A stretch of DNA of 64,000 nt, from assembly GCA_027574665.1 (NCBI GenBank), contig CM050690.1, positions 37,291,165 through 37,355,164 of the forward strand. Direction: 5' to 3'. Position 1 is the stretch's first letter. Each line of letters starts with the position of its first letter. The notes under the pieces are model-generated. The model was not told the DNA's origin. It saw only the letters and a program-made list of their open reading frames with translations, and ran no database searches. Below, one piece after another: positions 1 through 14,100 of this stretch. This DNA comes from Rhynochetos jubatus. Taxonomy: Eukaryota; Chordata; Aves; Eurypygiformes; Rhynochetidae. The translations under genes were made by a program, and so were the position numbers.

Positions 1-2519
1 ATACTGACAGTAGAAGCAGTAGGAAAATAAACAGTTACCTGATGCTGGAATGGTGGTGATTTTATTGCATAGCTAGATTGCAAAACTTGTACCCTTGCTC
101 AGTGATACTGGTTATAAAAATATGACAGAAATATGCTCATAATTTTAGTAAGCTATACCTGACTTTTCTGCCTCACTGCACCCATGCATCCTTCTGCCAT
201 GGTCTGAGCCCTTTTACAATCCATTTAAGCCTCCTATGTTTCCATATACATCCACTGCCATTTGAGCCTGGTACTTCTCAAAACCCCTGTCTGCAAGGGA
301 AAAATCAATTTAAACCCATCCTGGATGCATAAGAGCTACCACTGGAAGGGAGCATTTTGCCCTACTTTCCTGCTCACAAATGTGAAGACATCTGCCCTCC
401 TCTGCCTGTACTTACTCTCACCAGCTAGCTCCAACTGCCAGAGAAAACCTGTCCACTTTGGGAAACGAAAGAGAAAACGTTCTCCAGCCAACCACTCTCT
501 ATCATTGTGTTAATAACCATGTCCCCATCTGTCCTCCCTACCCATCTGCTGTCTTCTGACTTACACTGGGCTTGCAAGATACTTGGTGAGTGCATAGCCC
601 ATGGTGACTATACTTTTGTTATACTTCAGAAAAGATAGTAGATTAATTAGAACATTATTACGCATAGCAGGTGGGAGGAGAAGGAGGGCTATCATTACAC
701 AAAGCCACAGGTACTGGTCTCCTGCATGTCACAGTATGGTCCTGGAGAGGCCACCAGCTAGCTGCTGCTGTTCTGTCTTGAGGAGTGAGCAGGAAATGGA
801 GGATATCACCCACCCTCCTCCACCTGAGAGCTGGGCTGGAGAGCCATGACTTGATGGAGTGCTGGAAGCACAATGGATTTCTGGGACCCTAAAGTCAGCC
901 AAGGGGTACAGCGAAATGGTAAGAAGCGCTGGCCAAAACATGTGATTGAAGACAAAGAAAATCTTCTGAAGGAAAGCACTGTGGGATCCGTGGAGGATTT
1001 ACATGTTTTCCCTGAAAAAAAGAGCTTGTGACTGATTATTTTTAATGATCAGTGAGTGTGGAAAAAGCAAGAAAGTGTGTTCTACCTATAGCAAATATCC
1101 TTAGTACCAAGTATCAGCGTGCTGGAGGGATATCTGTTGTGCTCATTTCAGTAATGGTGTATAAGCCTTTAGGTAAATAAAACTTGTAACATCCTAATAC
1201 CACAGTTTTAACAACATTTTAAATTGCAGCTCTTCCAGTGTAGCCCTAGGACAGAGTGACTTTCATAAGGCAATGACTGCGAACTATTGGAAACTCTTAG
1301 GAATGCACCCTAATTTCCATTATTCCAAATGAACCATTTCTGTGATTCAAAAAATATGCACCAGAGAAAGGAAAATACTTTTTCTCTCTATGAATTTATT
1401 CTGACAAACTGATCCGGTTGTAATGTTCTCTTACTATTTCTGAAATATGGAAATGTCTCAAAATACGCAAAGGCAATCACATGAAATACAAAAACCACAG
1501 GCACACATTTGTCTTGCTCTATCCATGGGAATCTGTCACTGAACAAAGGGATCAAGGAAAAAAAAAAAAAAACACCACTATGTTGGAAGCAAAAATGTTG
1601 ATGCAGACACATAAACCAATCAAAGCAAGGAAGTTCTGAATCCAGGTCAATGCAGAGTCTTAAACACAGACCTATTGTGTTTTGATGCAGCAGTAGCCCA
1701 TATGGTCTTCCATTAGAGAGTCTCTAAGCAGTGGGCAATGTTATCATACCATATGTGCTGACTGGAACAACTGTGAAGATTTATGTTAGCACTCATAAGG
1801 AGTTTTTTCTCATCTCAATTTATTTCTTATTTTTGCTCTGTTAGTAGAAGCCTAAGAATGGACCACCTTGTCATTACTGGCTTCCAGCATTAATATTAAA
1901 TTTGTCTCTGAAAAAAACTGAGCAAATGATTCTAAGGCCAACAGTGCAGGAATACATGCTTAAAAGTGAGGTGTCTAACCTGGAACTACATGTTTCCACC
2001 AAATAAAAGATCCCAGTATCTACTTTGGCTTCACATTGCTTCTAATCAATTCCCTGCTAGGAAGTAACAAAAAGGCAGTGGCCAAAAATGAACCTGGTGG
2101 AAATCTACCTCTAAGAAACTGAGCTTCCCTTTTTAAAACAAAGCAACTGGAAAGAAAATCAAACAAGTGTTAAAAAGTGTATCAGTGAGTGAAAAAATCT
2201 TTGTGCAGGCAAGAAAGAGTAATGAAGCTAAACAAAAAAAAGAAAAAAAAAAAAGCCAACATCATTTCTCATTACCTCAGGAGTACTAACCAGAGCTATC
2301 CATGACTTTCATACCATGGAGCAGTTCTGCATATAAAAATCACCACACAACACCCGACAAATGTACCATTGAGACCTACATTCTCTTCTGGTGAGCACTG
2401 CATACTTCAGGGAAAGATAATCAAGAGGAAAAAAAGGCCCAGTAACAAAGGAGCAGATTTCTTTTTTCCTTTTCATGCGGTTACAGGTCTACCACCCCAC
2501 CCCATCAAATGTCTTTGTC
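1..2519. other. Gene-poor AT-rich sequence
   Basis: Only short chance reading frames and A-runs (1557-1571, 2236-2253) are seen. No repeat or gene was recognised. Confidence 0.7.
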
Positions 2520-2700
2520 AAGTGTAAGAACTGCAAGGTGACAATGCGGGTTGTTATTTACAGGCTAAACCAGTTGAATAATTAATTCCGCTGACAATTG
2601 TGGAGTTTCCATATTAATAAAATGTAAAGAAAAAAATGACTTTGAAGGAGATTTCTACAGCACAAAACCAGGAGGTATTCAATCCCTTTTAAAATTTTGG
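2520..2700. promoter_or_regulatory. Possible conserved non-coding block
   Basis: The sequence is complex and TAAT-rich (AATAATTAATTCC, GACAATTGTGG, CATATTAATAAAATG) with no reading frame. This is a judgement by texture only, without alignment. Confidence 0.25.
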
Positions 2701-3899
2701 GCAGCTGCCAGCCAGCCATAGCAATTGCTCTCCTTCAACCCAGTATAATCCTCTGACTCAATTTTCCCTGCACTTTTTTCTGAATCTCAGAGGAAAACTA
2801 GGTGCTCCAATGTCAGATGGTGTTCTATGCTGTTGATCTAGCACATGAAAAAGAAAAAGTTGAGATAACTCACCCAAGTTTTGTGTACATACGTTTCTGA
2901 GTACAGGTGTATATGGACTGTGTATATACACTCATTAACATAATGCATATAAGGTACTGGTCTTTCACACATTACTTTGTCATCAGCACATTTTGTAATT
3001 GTCCATACATGATGGAAATTAAATCAGAAAGAAAATAAGCTGTTCAGTTCTTTTACAGAATTGGATAGCTAAAGCAACAGATGTCCTTGCCTAAGCCAAC
3101 TGCAAGGAGGGATCACACAATGAACCCAAGGAAAATCGTAGGGGTTTCTGTTAGGCTCAGGTGAGCTGAGGCTAGGCAAAGCAGAACAGACAGCCGTCAA
3201 AGAAAGAGGATAAATCTGGAAAAAACCTGGCCACACAGGAATTTCTGCAAGAAGTGCTTAGCAGCAAAGCACTGTCTAGAAATTCAGCTTGCTTATCACA
3301 AGCGAAGAAGCAGACATCTCACCTGATGAAGTGACCTCATACGCCTCACATGTAAATAATATTCCACCCAGTAGCTCTGAACTTATCAACTACTGCTCTT
3401 AGCAGAAACATTAATCAGCAGTGTTTTGAAGTTGTTTAAATTTTAACCGTATGGTCTTCAAAGTGCCAGATCTCAGGAAGCCCAGAGCACTGTCTTGGGG
3501 AAGTGTAGGACAGTGCCAGATGAGTGCAATGAACTCAGTGGAAACAGCGGAGCATGGCTCCATGACCCATTGAGCCAGTCCTCAATTTGGCTACCAAACC
3601 AGTAGAGTCAGTCCGGCCACAAAATACTTCTTTCATCCATTTTCATCTTATGACAGAATGCCTCACAGGGAGGCCTAAGTAACTCCATTTTATTGGTCCC
3701 TAAAACCCAGTGAAATGTCATGTAGATGTTGACAAACTTGGAAAAGAACAGCGGAAATCAACCTGTGAAAAAAGTCATCTTTTTTTATCCCTTTTTCTTT
3801 GATCCTAATCACTCTGTGCTGTAGTTGGTCAGTAAACACAGGATTGGAAGATAAATAAATGCACCCTGGCAGTTGCCTCAGCTGCCACTGAGTTGCTTT
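2701..3899. other. Intergenic, nothing recognised
   Basis: No gene, repeat or RNA was identified. Confidence 0.65.
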
Positions 3900-4760
3900 C
3901 TGACACATAATTAGAAAACAAATGGCAGATTAGCTTAATAATATTCATTAGCATCTAATGAAACTGAGAGAGTTTCCTGTTCAAAGCATGTTGGGCTGTT
4001 AGTTGAATTCAAGTAAATTCTGCATTTCCACCCTTTAGCTATGAGAAGATGACTGGGGGATGGGGTAGAGAAAGCATACAGTTAACCCCTTCTCTCTTGG
4101 CCCTGTTATGAATTGATTTTTTTTCCCCAAGTCTTTCTCCTAGTCCTCAGGAGAAGGAATGGTTAACAGAAAAGCAGGGCCTCCTTTCAGGCATTGTTGT
4201 TTTTCCGCGCCCCCTCCCTTCTTTTTTTTTCAAATTATCCTAAATAAGGATTTTAATGATATTCAGAAATCATAGCTGTCTTGCTGAATCGCTGTAGGAC
4301 TGACCTCCCTTGACAGTTCTTAAATTATTCAGCTATCAAGGGCCTGCTAAACATTAAATTAAGCATCCTCTCTCCCCTGTCCTAAACCATTAAGTTATGC
4401 AAATGCACAGATAATGGGGCATATGACAGCTGGAGGCATTAATCAGGCAGCTCTGTCTCTGGGCTGTTGTTACGTAGAAACCGCATCTGCCAACAGACAG
4501 AAGAGACACAATTAGATCTCACTTAATGGAATGAGAAGAAACTACCGAGCTCTCTACACTCCTGTTAGGTTGTAGACCTGGGAGGGAATAAGACACTTGG
4601 GAAATCTCGATCGCTCTCTGTTTCTCTCACTCTCCCTTTTTTTTCATACCTGTTCTTCCAATTGAAATGAAAAATTACCTGTAATTGTTATCATTTCCAA
4701 ACAAAGCCTGTCAGTAGACCCACCCGCTGTTTACAATGGATGTTTTTCTTGTTCCCTGCT
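3900..4760. promoter_or_regulatory. Enhancer-like block with POU octamer and homeodomain cores
   Basis: The block contains a perfect octamer ATGCAAAT (4397-4404), repeated TAAT cores (TTCATTAGCATCTAATG, GCATTAATCAGG, ACAATTAGATC), a TGACAGCTGG motif combining a MEIS-type core with an E-box, and TGTTTAC (FOX core) near 4728. Simple repeats are few and reading frames short. Dense developmental-factor sites in a gene desert next to TLE4 suggest a conserved enhancer; this is inference without alignment. Confidence 0.4.
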
Positions 4761-7700
4761 AAGGTTCTTTGGGGAATTTTCCTTCATTTGTTTTTTTAAC
4801 TAATGCTCTGTCTTTGGAGGAGGGGAGGAAGCAAACAAACAGATCTCCCTTTACACCATTGGAATTACTGCTTTAAAAATGAACTTGCATGCTCAATCAT
4901 AGGGAAGAAGCATATTACTGAGGCACGAGCTGGTTTGCCATTTGTACGTGTGTGATGATTTCTTTCCTCTTACTCGCTAATTATCGAAGACAAGTGTTTG
5001 CGCGCAGACTCTTCTCTGCTGTCGCTTTTAGCAAATTTCTCCCTTCTAATGGCTTCTCCCCTCTAGGGGACAGGGAACAGAGGGCTGGGGGGATGGCCAG
5101 AAATTGTGGGATGTCCTATGAATTTCCTGAAGAGGTTCAGAAAACACTCAGAATAATTTAGAGCAGCTCGCTTCACGAGTGGCTTTAAAATTCCTTATTG
5201 TTCAAAATTAGGGTGGTGAAGGGCAGGTGGAGGAAAGATACTTGGCTGGGGTAAGTACACAAACATGAGGCACTGTGTTGAAAAGAAACCTTTTTCCTAT
5301 ATGGACTGATCTCATGTCCTCTGCTAAAATTTCTGAAAGCCTTCACTAATTAATAAAGTATCTGACACAATTTTTTAATCAAAAAGTTCTTCTTTCAGCC
5401 ATGGTTAAACACACCCCTTCTCCCTTACTAAAATGACTTAAATGGCTTCATTAAACCCTTTAGACAAAATCTTTAGTATAGATATTTTCCTGTGGAGAGG
5501 CTGGGCTTTTAATTCTGATGATGTGAAAGCTTGTTTAATAAAAGTAAACAAAATCAATCTCATCTGATACCAGATTTGATTTTTGGAAAGCAGTGACTTT
5601 TTTCCTGTGCCTTTTGTTAAGATGAAAATGTCCGTGAAGCAGTGGAGCAAATTAGTAACATGCATCTGTTTGTATACTGCCACTCCAACAAGCCCAATAT
5701 GTGCTACAGGCGGTCAGTAGTACAGGACTTTTTTGCCCAGCTGCAATGATCAGAACTCCAGCCAAAGGTTTCACAATGCAAACTGACATCTAAACATATT
5801 GGTTGAACCTTTAAAGTTGATGTCTAACCCCACACACAGAGTAGTCACCACTTCTTTCACCACTGAAAGACTGAGACCTGACGAGCTTAACTGTCACCTA
5901 CAGATGAGAAAAACTAGAACGCGATCTCTAGGGAAGGAGAACAAATCCCAGAGCCCCAAAATATGAGGTCTTCCTCAGCCACCTGCATTTTGAAAAAGGA
6001 AGTACTAGAACAAACATCTTAGGTGCTCACAGCTGCCAGATCTCCACATTTAGAGGAAGCGGGAATGATAGGAAATCTAAGCTGTTTCTGTTATCTCTGT
6101 GACTGTGCCTGTCACAGACAGCTGGAGATCCAAGGCCTTAAGAAGGTAGATCATAGAGCAGTATTAATCACCTAGGTTTTCTAATGATTTTCGGTTAATT
6201 TTTCCTTTCTCTGTTCGTGTGATCTCAGGTAGACTGGGAATTTGGCCCAACGGGTATGCTTCATCCCTATCCCAACCTTTCAGGCAGAAGACAACTTTTT
6301 CCAGTGATCCAATAAGTTCAAGGTAGGAAAATGGAAGCCAAGCTTAACATAACACCTCCAAATCTTCTTCATTTCATTTTAATTTTGACAAACATGACTT
6401 TTCAGACATGACTTCAACCGCATGAATTTGGTGATTTGTTTGTTCCCCGTGATCATATTGTCAGAGCTATAATTTCTCTTGTTTCCAAGATGGTCCTAGA
6501 GCTCTGGAATACGAAGCACTTCAATAAACTTCCTGACACCAAATATTACTTGCAAGCTATGTACTGCTTTCTTCATTGCTGAGGCATTGGGTGGCTTCTG
6601 ATTTGGGTCAGCGAAGCTCCACTGGTATGTTTTATTTCAAAAACAAGTGATGTCTAACTAACATCATAGCTTTTCTGTAAGTCTGGAAGCATTGTGGCCA
6701 ATCAGTAATATATTTTATGTGTACACATTGCATAAATTCCTGAAACCTGCACTGCAGAAGATGGGACAGATGCAGATAATCAAACCCACTGTTGGATCCG
6801 TATTGTATGCTTCGTGACATTTGACTGCTTTCCAGTGCCAGTTCTGAAATCACAGTGACTTTGAAGCAGTCATCCATTAATAGTAAAAGCATTTATTTGT
6901 CAGGTTCCTCCATGTTAATGCTTACTAAGGTTTTATAACCCTTCATCAGTTTTTCTGTTGTATTTTTCAGAAAAAAGCTAAATAGAGGAATCTGACCAAT
7001 ATGAGCTTGTTCTGGGCTAGAACAAAATACACTTGGCATTGTATTTACATACCTCTATAAAAATGTGTAAGTAAGGCATATGTAGGAAGCAATTACAGCC
7101 ATTCATAAATTTGTCTGAAATAATCTTGGCCTAGGTACTGCTTACAGCCCGTCATGATATTTAAACCACAAACTTAAAATAAGATATTCTCCTTTTGTGA
7201 TCACTGGTTATATGTTACTTAATGTTTTGACCAATGTAGGTAGGAATAATTTCCTGGGTGAACTCTGTGGAGAAGATAAACTCCTCAAAGATATATGTAT
7301 ATGGGATTCTATTAGCAAAGTACTAATCTGATCAAGAGACAAAATATTTCCTGAGGCAAATAACTTTTCATACACACTGGTACCATACAGAAAGTAGAGA
7401 TCACAGCATACATCAGTGTTTTAAATGACAGCATTTAAACATTATTATTGTTGCTGTTTATAACGGGAATTATCAATGTTAAATAATATAAAATATTAAC
7501 AGGAGTTAAGATTGAAGTAGCCAAAGGCGGGCAGTCAATAACCACCTTGGTGTTCATTCGTCCCTGACAGAGTTGTAACCATGCAATGCTCTCAGATCGC
7601 TTTAGAAAGGAGTGTGATAACCTTATCTTTACAGTCTCTCTTAGGGAAGAGTATGTGTTCAGCAAGACTTCTGTAAGAGAAACTAGACAGTAAAGAGAGT

Positions 7701-9535
7701 AACACTGAAATTGCTGGCTTGATTTGTGGAGCAGCTATTCCACTCTTGTTCATAAAAGCTTGCCCTCAAAGATTATTTTAAATGGTTTTCTATTGATAAA
7801 GTCTTCTGCCAACATCTTTGAACATTTGGCATTTTCAGTATCTAAGATGCAAAAGAAAGGTGTACTGCTTTCTTCATATCTTCATATGTGTTTTACACTC
7901 CATATGTAGGTACATTTATTTTGGGAAGAATTAAAAACATAAAGGACTTCTTAAAATGTGAAAGTGCATATAGTTCTTTACTGAGTTTCTAAATTTGAAA
8001 ACAGAATTTTCAGTATGTTGTTTGCACTGAATTTGCAAGTGTTTTTTCATATATGCTCTTGTACATCAAGCTAGGACTGAAGATGTAGATTACTTGTTGA
8101 ATGTAACTTCATTATAGAGAACACAATTCCTGTTATGCAGTACAGATACACTATTTTTGTTTCCCTATTACAGTGTAATGACTGGAATGTTGTTTATATT
8201 TGCCTTTCTTTCAGATACAATTCTTTGCTTATTTATTGCCTGTGGCAGACTCCAGGTTGAGGTGGTTCTCTGAGATTTAGTGCTTCCTTAGAAATTCAGA
8301 CTTATCCCTAAATAACCTCCTCTCATGGATTTGACACTAATTTTTGTGACATTAGGACTGGACCCAGTGTAGTAATTTACAACAAAATCAGAGTGGTTTA
8401 GCCTACTAAGGCAGTAAAGAACTTGTTTCAGTACTGTATGCTAAGAAACAGTCACAAACATGGAACAATTAAGTTTTGCTTAGTAATTTATATCATGTAT
8501 ATCAGCAAAATTACTAGTTTATTCTTCCATGATAGCCTTATTGTTTTATTCTAGCTGGTTTTACTCACAGGCTCCTAAGCATAACCTGATACTGCTTTCT
8601 CTGATGCTTTCCTTGATTGTTTTGACTGATTACCCTCTTCACTGTTCGGTACAAATTTTTTTCTCAAAATACAGGAACTGTCTCAGTGTCTCCACACATT
8701 TCATATGCTTTCAGGCCTGGAACATGATACTTGTCTGGGTAAACTCATTTTCTGTTGCAGAATATTTGATAAATGTCAAAATTTCATACAGGTTCCTACC
8801 TCTGTTAGTGATCACTGGTGTATTTGTTTTTATTGTTCTGAAAGGAAATACATGTTTTTGCCAGTTTTGCTCACATCATCTGCCTGAGCCTGCTATTAGA
8901 CTTTATTTCATGCTGCCCAGATATCGTATTGTATTTTCAGGTCAGTTTTTAGCTTGGTCTTACAAAAGTCAATGGTGGGAATCCCGGCCCCTGAATGCTT
9001 TGGTCTATGTTTTGATGAAGCATTTTCTCACTGTCACTTGTCAGTTTACCTGAACTTACCTTGCCACAGCTCCACCCTTTCTTCACCTTCACACTTTCTG
9101 TCAAGGAGCATATTTCCAAAGTGGTAGGGACTGGCATTCCTCTGTTCACTCTCCTTTAGGACTCAGCCCTTACCTGAGTACTTGTGTCCCACTTGCTCCC
9201 AAACGCATCCAAAGTCCAAGCAGTTCATTGTCCAACACAAGACAATATTGGACAGTCCCCAGTTCAGACAGGTGCCCAGGTCTGTGTACACGGGAAAGCA
9301 CTGCCTTCAGATTTGCCTCAAGACTTACGCAGTGTGAGTGCTTGTCAGGTGCTTGCCAGCAGAATTCCCATCACACAAACAGCCACATCCTTCTCAAACC
9401 TGCATCATACTGTTTCTGACCCTTCTGCTTGCCCCAGTTATCAGTCAGCAGAAATTAATGTCAATCTGCTGGTTTTCCATGCATTAAGACCAAACCCGAT
9501 AGAATGAGCAAGACCAACCACTACCTGTAACGGGA
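4761..9535. other. Intergenic AT-rich sequence
   Basis: The longest frame is 174 codons (8529-9053, plus). Its translation has no recognisable domain and the composition of random AT-rich DNA. No repeat family was recognised. Confidence 0.65.
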
Positions 9536-10420
9536 TGTCATGGTTTAGGCCCAGCCAGTCGCTGAACACAATGAGGCTGCTCGCTCACTCTTCCCCCTGG
9601 GTGGGGTGGGGAGGAGGAAATATCAGGAAAGGCTCATGGGTCGAGACAAGGACAGACAGGGATCACTCACCTGTCATGGTCATGGGCAAAACAGGCTCAA
9701 CTTGTGGAAAAAAAAAATTTAATTTGTTACCAATCAAATCAGAGTAGGCTAAAGAGAGAGAAACAAAAACATACCTTAACAACCTTCCTCCCACCCCTCC
9801 CTTTACTCCCCATTTCTCTACCTCCTGCCCCAGAGCAACGCAGGGGGATGGAGAATGGGGGCTGAAGCCAGTCCGTCACATGGTGTCTCTGCTGCTCCTT
9901 CCTCCTCAGGGCAGGATGCTCACACTCTGCCCCTGCTCCAGCATGGGGTCCCTCCCACAGGAGACAGTCCTCCATGAACTTCTCCAATGGGATGCAGTCC
10001 TTCAGGAACAGCCTGCTCCAGCATGGGTTTCTCACTGAGTCATGGGCTCCTTCGGACGCAGTCACCTCCTCCAGCATGGGGCCTGCCCTGAACTGCCGGG
10101 GCGTCTCTGCCTCCCTGTGACCCTCCATGTCTGGAGGGCACAGCCTGCCCTCTCACCACGGGCTGAGGGGAAACTCTGCTCCAGCCACCTCTTCCCTGCC
10201 TTTCCTTATGACCTGGGGGTCTGCCTGTCTGTCTCTCTCACATCCCACTCCTCTCCCCATTCCAGGTTCTCTTTGTTTCCCCCTCTTAAATACATTGATC
10301 ACAGAGACACTGACTGTCTTGATTTTGGCGAGACCTAGGTCCAGTTTGGAGCCAAGTAAGCTTCCAGCAGCTTCTCACAGGAAACTCACTGCCGAAACCC
10401 TGCCACACAAACCAGATACA
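9536..10420 (+). mobile_element. Solo LTR of an avian endogenous retrovirus (first family)
   Basis: The element begins TGTCATGGTTTAGGCCCAGC and ends near ACCAGATACA, about 885 bp. It has the purine/pyrimidine-skewed composition of avian LTRs and an internal repeat CTCCAGCATGGG at 9936, 10016 and 10069. It shares its 3' two thirds with the 44.6-45.2 kb element. No retroviral coding sequence flanks it and no clear target-site duplication is visible. Confidence 0.75.
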
Positions 10421-10964
10421 TCAGGAAGGAAATTTGTCCCTGTAATTAAGAAAGCTTCACCTTACCTTATTTCCACAGTGACAAGAAGTGAATCTTTATC
10501 ACCACTATGTATATTTTGTACCACTCCTCACGCTGCGCTGCAGTGAGAACTCTTTCCCCTGGCATCCAGGACTTCAGAGGATCTTTAAACCACCTATTGG
10601 TCTACTCACGTACTCATGTATGTAAGGATGACTTATGAAAGTGTAATTTTCTAGGATGTGATCTGTGTGTCTTTTTGCAGTTGGTGTGTGAACCTACTCA
10701 GAAATGTTTTCAGGGTCTCCAGGTTTCCTGTGAAACTTTTATAAATTTGTTAAACCATCCAGTGGTCACTCACTTTCTATTTTCATCTGTCTGATTGATT
10801 TTTATAACGCCTTAGGCAACAGCAGATTTCCAGCAAAAGCAAATTTATTTCACTCACTTCCTCAAGAACACTTACTCATTTCCTTCCTCAGATTGTTTTA
10901 TTTCTGATCATATGAGAGGTTGGGATTTTTCCCTCTTCTTTTTAGTCTGTGTTTTCTAATCACA

Positions 10965-11112
10965 GCAGTCTATATATCTATGTATCATGTATATACATAG
11001 AGAGATATAAGACATATTCATAAATAAGATGCATAATATATATGAGTTAAAACATATCTTTCTTATATTTTTATAGGATGTATGATATATACACTTATAT
11101 ATAGGATACATT
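10965..11112. repeat. AT-rich low-complexity tract
   Basis: Imperfect TATA, GATA and CATA runs over about 150 bp. Confidence 0.75.
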
Positions 11113-14100
11113 TTATACCTTGACACCAAAGATAATTATAGATAGCAGCACTTTTTTTGTGGAGAGAAGTTGAACTCTAAGCCCTCAGGCCTTCCTATGT
11201 CTCAAAGCATACTGAAAATTATAATAACCCATGGTTGGTTTTGCCATATTACTTAATGTTGCATTCTTCTTCCACTGGATATTAAACCAACTTGTCAATT
11301 GTAATTGCAGAGCTCCTATTTCCCTTTCTATCTTGTTCAGACCAGTTCTACTGGGTCTGTCTTTTCCCTGTATTCTATCTCTTTATTTCAGTCATTTTTA
11401 GTCTAAAAAGAATGCATTGTATAAAGAGTTGAAATAAAAAAACATATTAGCAGGTTTATGAAATAATAATTGTAAATCATATAGAAATGTAATTAACATT
11501 TCAAAATATTTTAATCATAAATATTGTAAAAGTTATATATGTAGAAGTGTGATAAAAGTCATATACTTACACAGCAGTGTACAGGCTGCTGTGTTATATG
11601 GGTAATTCTAACACAACAGTAATAAATAACTTCAAGTTTTAAATAAATTCCCATTCTGTTGTGTTAAAGATGTGTCAGTCTGTGGCTCGCAGTGGAACTC
11701 TGCCACAAGCACAGGAAAATGAGTACTTCTGAGAAGTATCGGGTAACATTCAGTTCTTGCAAAATTACTTCTCTGTGTTCAAGTACACAAAGTTCCTTTT
11801 AAAGGTAGGTGTATGTAGCTTTCTTGTCTTCATTTAATTTTGCCTTCCCTCTTCTATTGACACTGAACAGGAAAATATATGCAGGTGATAACAAAGAAAA
11901 CATGATCAATGTAGTATCAAAATAAGGTACATTAATAACATGCCTCCTTCAGCACTTAAACCACAGGGAGAAGAAATATCTGACTCTGATATCACTGCCC
12001 TTCTGAGACACATGACCTTTCTGTCATCATTTGTGTTGTTTTGCCCACCAAATATCCCAGAAGCGAGGGCTGTGAGCAGCTCCCTTACAGCTCACAGAAG
12101 TTCAGCCTTTGCTGTAACTGTGAGTGAGATCAGGCCCAAATGAACGAGCAGAACTATAGCTACACATTTTTGACAGTTAGAGACTGTAAATGATCCTGAG
12201 CTTTTCCTGTCGTTTTCCTAGGAAAGTCTCCATTTTCATTTCCCTTTGAAAGATGTGGTCCTCACGTGGCTCCTCTCTTTAAGCCGCTGTCGGAAGTTTT
12301 ACACCAATAAGTTTTTGTTCATTTCTCAGGGAGCTGAAACCTAAAAACTACTGAATCAATGCTGACACATGTGATCTGCTTTTCTTCTTTATCTCTCTGC
12401 ACATTTGTTTTCATTATTTTCTCAAGCGTATTTAGTGTTGCAGTCTCTGTGTGGAGTATTATATTTTTAAATAATTCAATTTTGCTGACAGGGTTTGCAT
12501 GATGAAATCATTGATATTGATGTGACAGCCTTGATGTCTCTCTGCTTATTATTATGAAGTATGTCTGCTGTGTTGCAGAAAGCAGTATTCTTGATCCCCT
12601 CTTCACTCTACAAGATTAGTTATGCTGCCCTAAAACAAAATCTTAATTCACTCTGAACAGTGACAGTGATCTTGACAATCATTAACACTCATCCTCAGCG
12701 TGAAATCCATGCACAGACTTTTCCTCTCGTTCCCGTTTTTATGAGGCAGTAATCCGGTCCAGGTGGATGCTCCGGCACACACTTGTATTATCCATCACCC
12801 AGATGCACTGCAGGCAGCCAGGGTACCCCAGCAGCACAGAGGGAGTGTGCCTCCACCAGGCACCAGGCCATACTGGGAGGCATGAGAAACAGGCACTTAA
12901 GCACCAGTAAAGCAGAGAGAGCACTGTAAACTGAAGTGCTAGCGCTATCCAAAGTGAGTTTCATAACGTGTCTCAGGTGCTGTGTCTCAGCTGCAGCTCG
13001 GAGCCATCACATGTAAGTGAGAGAAATTTCCTTCTGTCTCAGGCCAGATACTCTAGGCGTAGCACAGTTGTCTTTTGGGGGCGGCTCTGATCCTGATCCC
13101 TGTCAAACAGCCCTCCTGCCCACAAAAGAGCATGAGAAGGCAGTGGATGCTAAAGAGGCACTGGAATAATAGCCCAGAGTAAAGGGCTCCGCACCCTCTT
13201 ACCCATCTCCTGAGACATCTAGTCCCGCCATCCCCTCCAACAGCACCCGTCTTTGTTTAATGCTTTCACTTCTGGCCATCTTAGCCTTTGAATACTATTA
13301 ATTTCCTTGAGTGTGTAAATAGGATGAAATTCTTAAGAGACTTATGCAGCTGGAATCCCCAAGACTGTCTTGACAACTGCTTAAAGAACAAACAGAGAGT
13401 CTGAGGCTGTCCTTGCCAGCTTCCAGAGATGATGAACTGTGCCATACGCACAGTTCCTGCACAAGAAGTTATAATAAATCAGGCTAGTAGCCTCTTGTCT
13501 GAAGAAGACTGTCTCAGCCTGAGAGCACAAATATCATTTTGATGCCAGGTTTTTAAGCTATGTTTCAAAGTTACTGCCAGTGAATAAGCTGATGCACTCC
13601 ATTCCCAGACTCCTCGTTCAAAAAATAAATTACAAATGCATGTACTTAACTGAGTTTTAGAAAAAATTAAAACAAGGTTACAGGCAGAATTCTGGTTTTG
13701 TACCTGAAAGAAGGACCCCTTTCCACTCTGCAGACCTCTAATACACATCGTAAACCCAGAACCTAAAAATGAATCTCTGTGCATTCCTCTTTCGTTCTCT
13801 GACAAGTGCATGCTCCTGAAAGAAATTCAGCCTGTTTTAGTAAAACATTCTTTTCTGCTTCAGTGCTACGGGATTAGTGCCCACAGAAACACAGGGCTAG
13901 GAAGGAAGGTCACGTCATCATAGTTAGGAGACTTGCAGTGAAGAGCCTGCCAACAGCCACATTCTCTTAAAATTTCCCACTGGTGTAATAGTGTCCTTTT
14001 GGTACCCGTTTTAAAGCTCTGGCTATGCACTGTTCCAGCAGCAATAGCTACTAAATAGCTCAACAGACCCGCCTGCTTTGTGCCTTTCAATTTACAGTCC

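Noticed and set aside
9739..10546. Frames of 98-139 codons in the 9.5-10.5 kb region
   Set aside because: They are chance frames in skewed LTR sequence, with no similarity to retroviral or host proteins.
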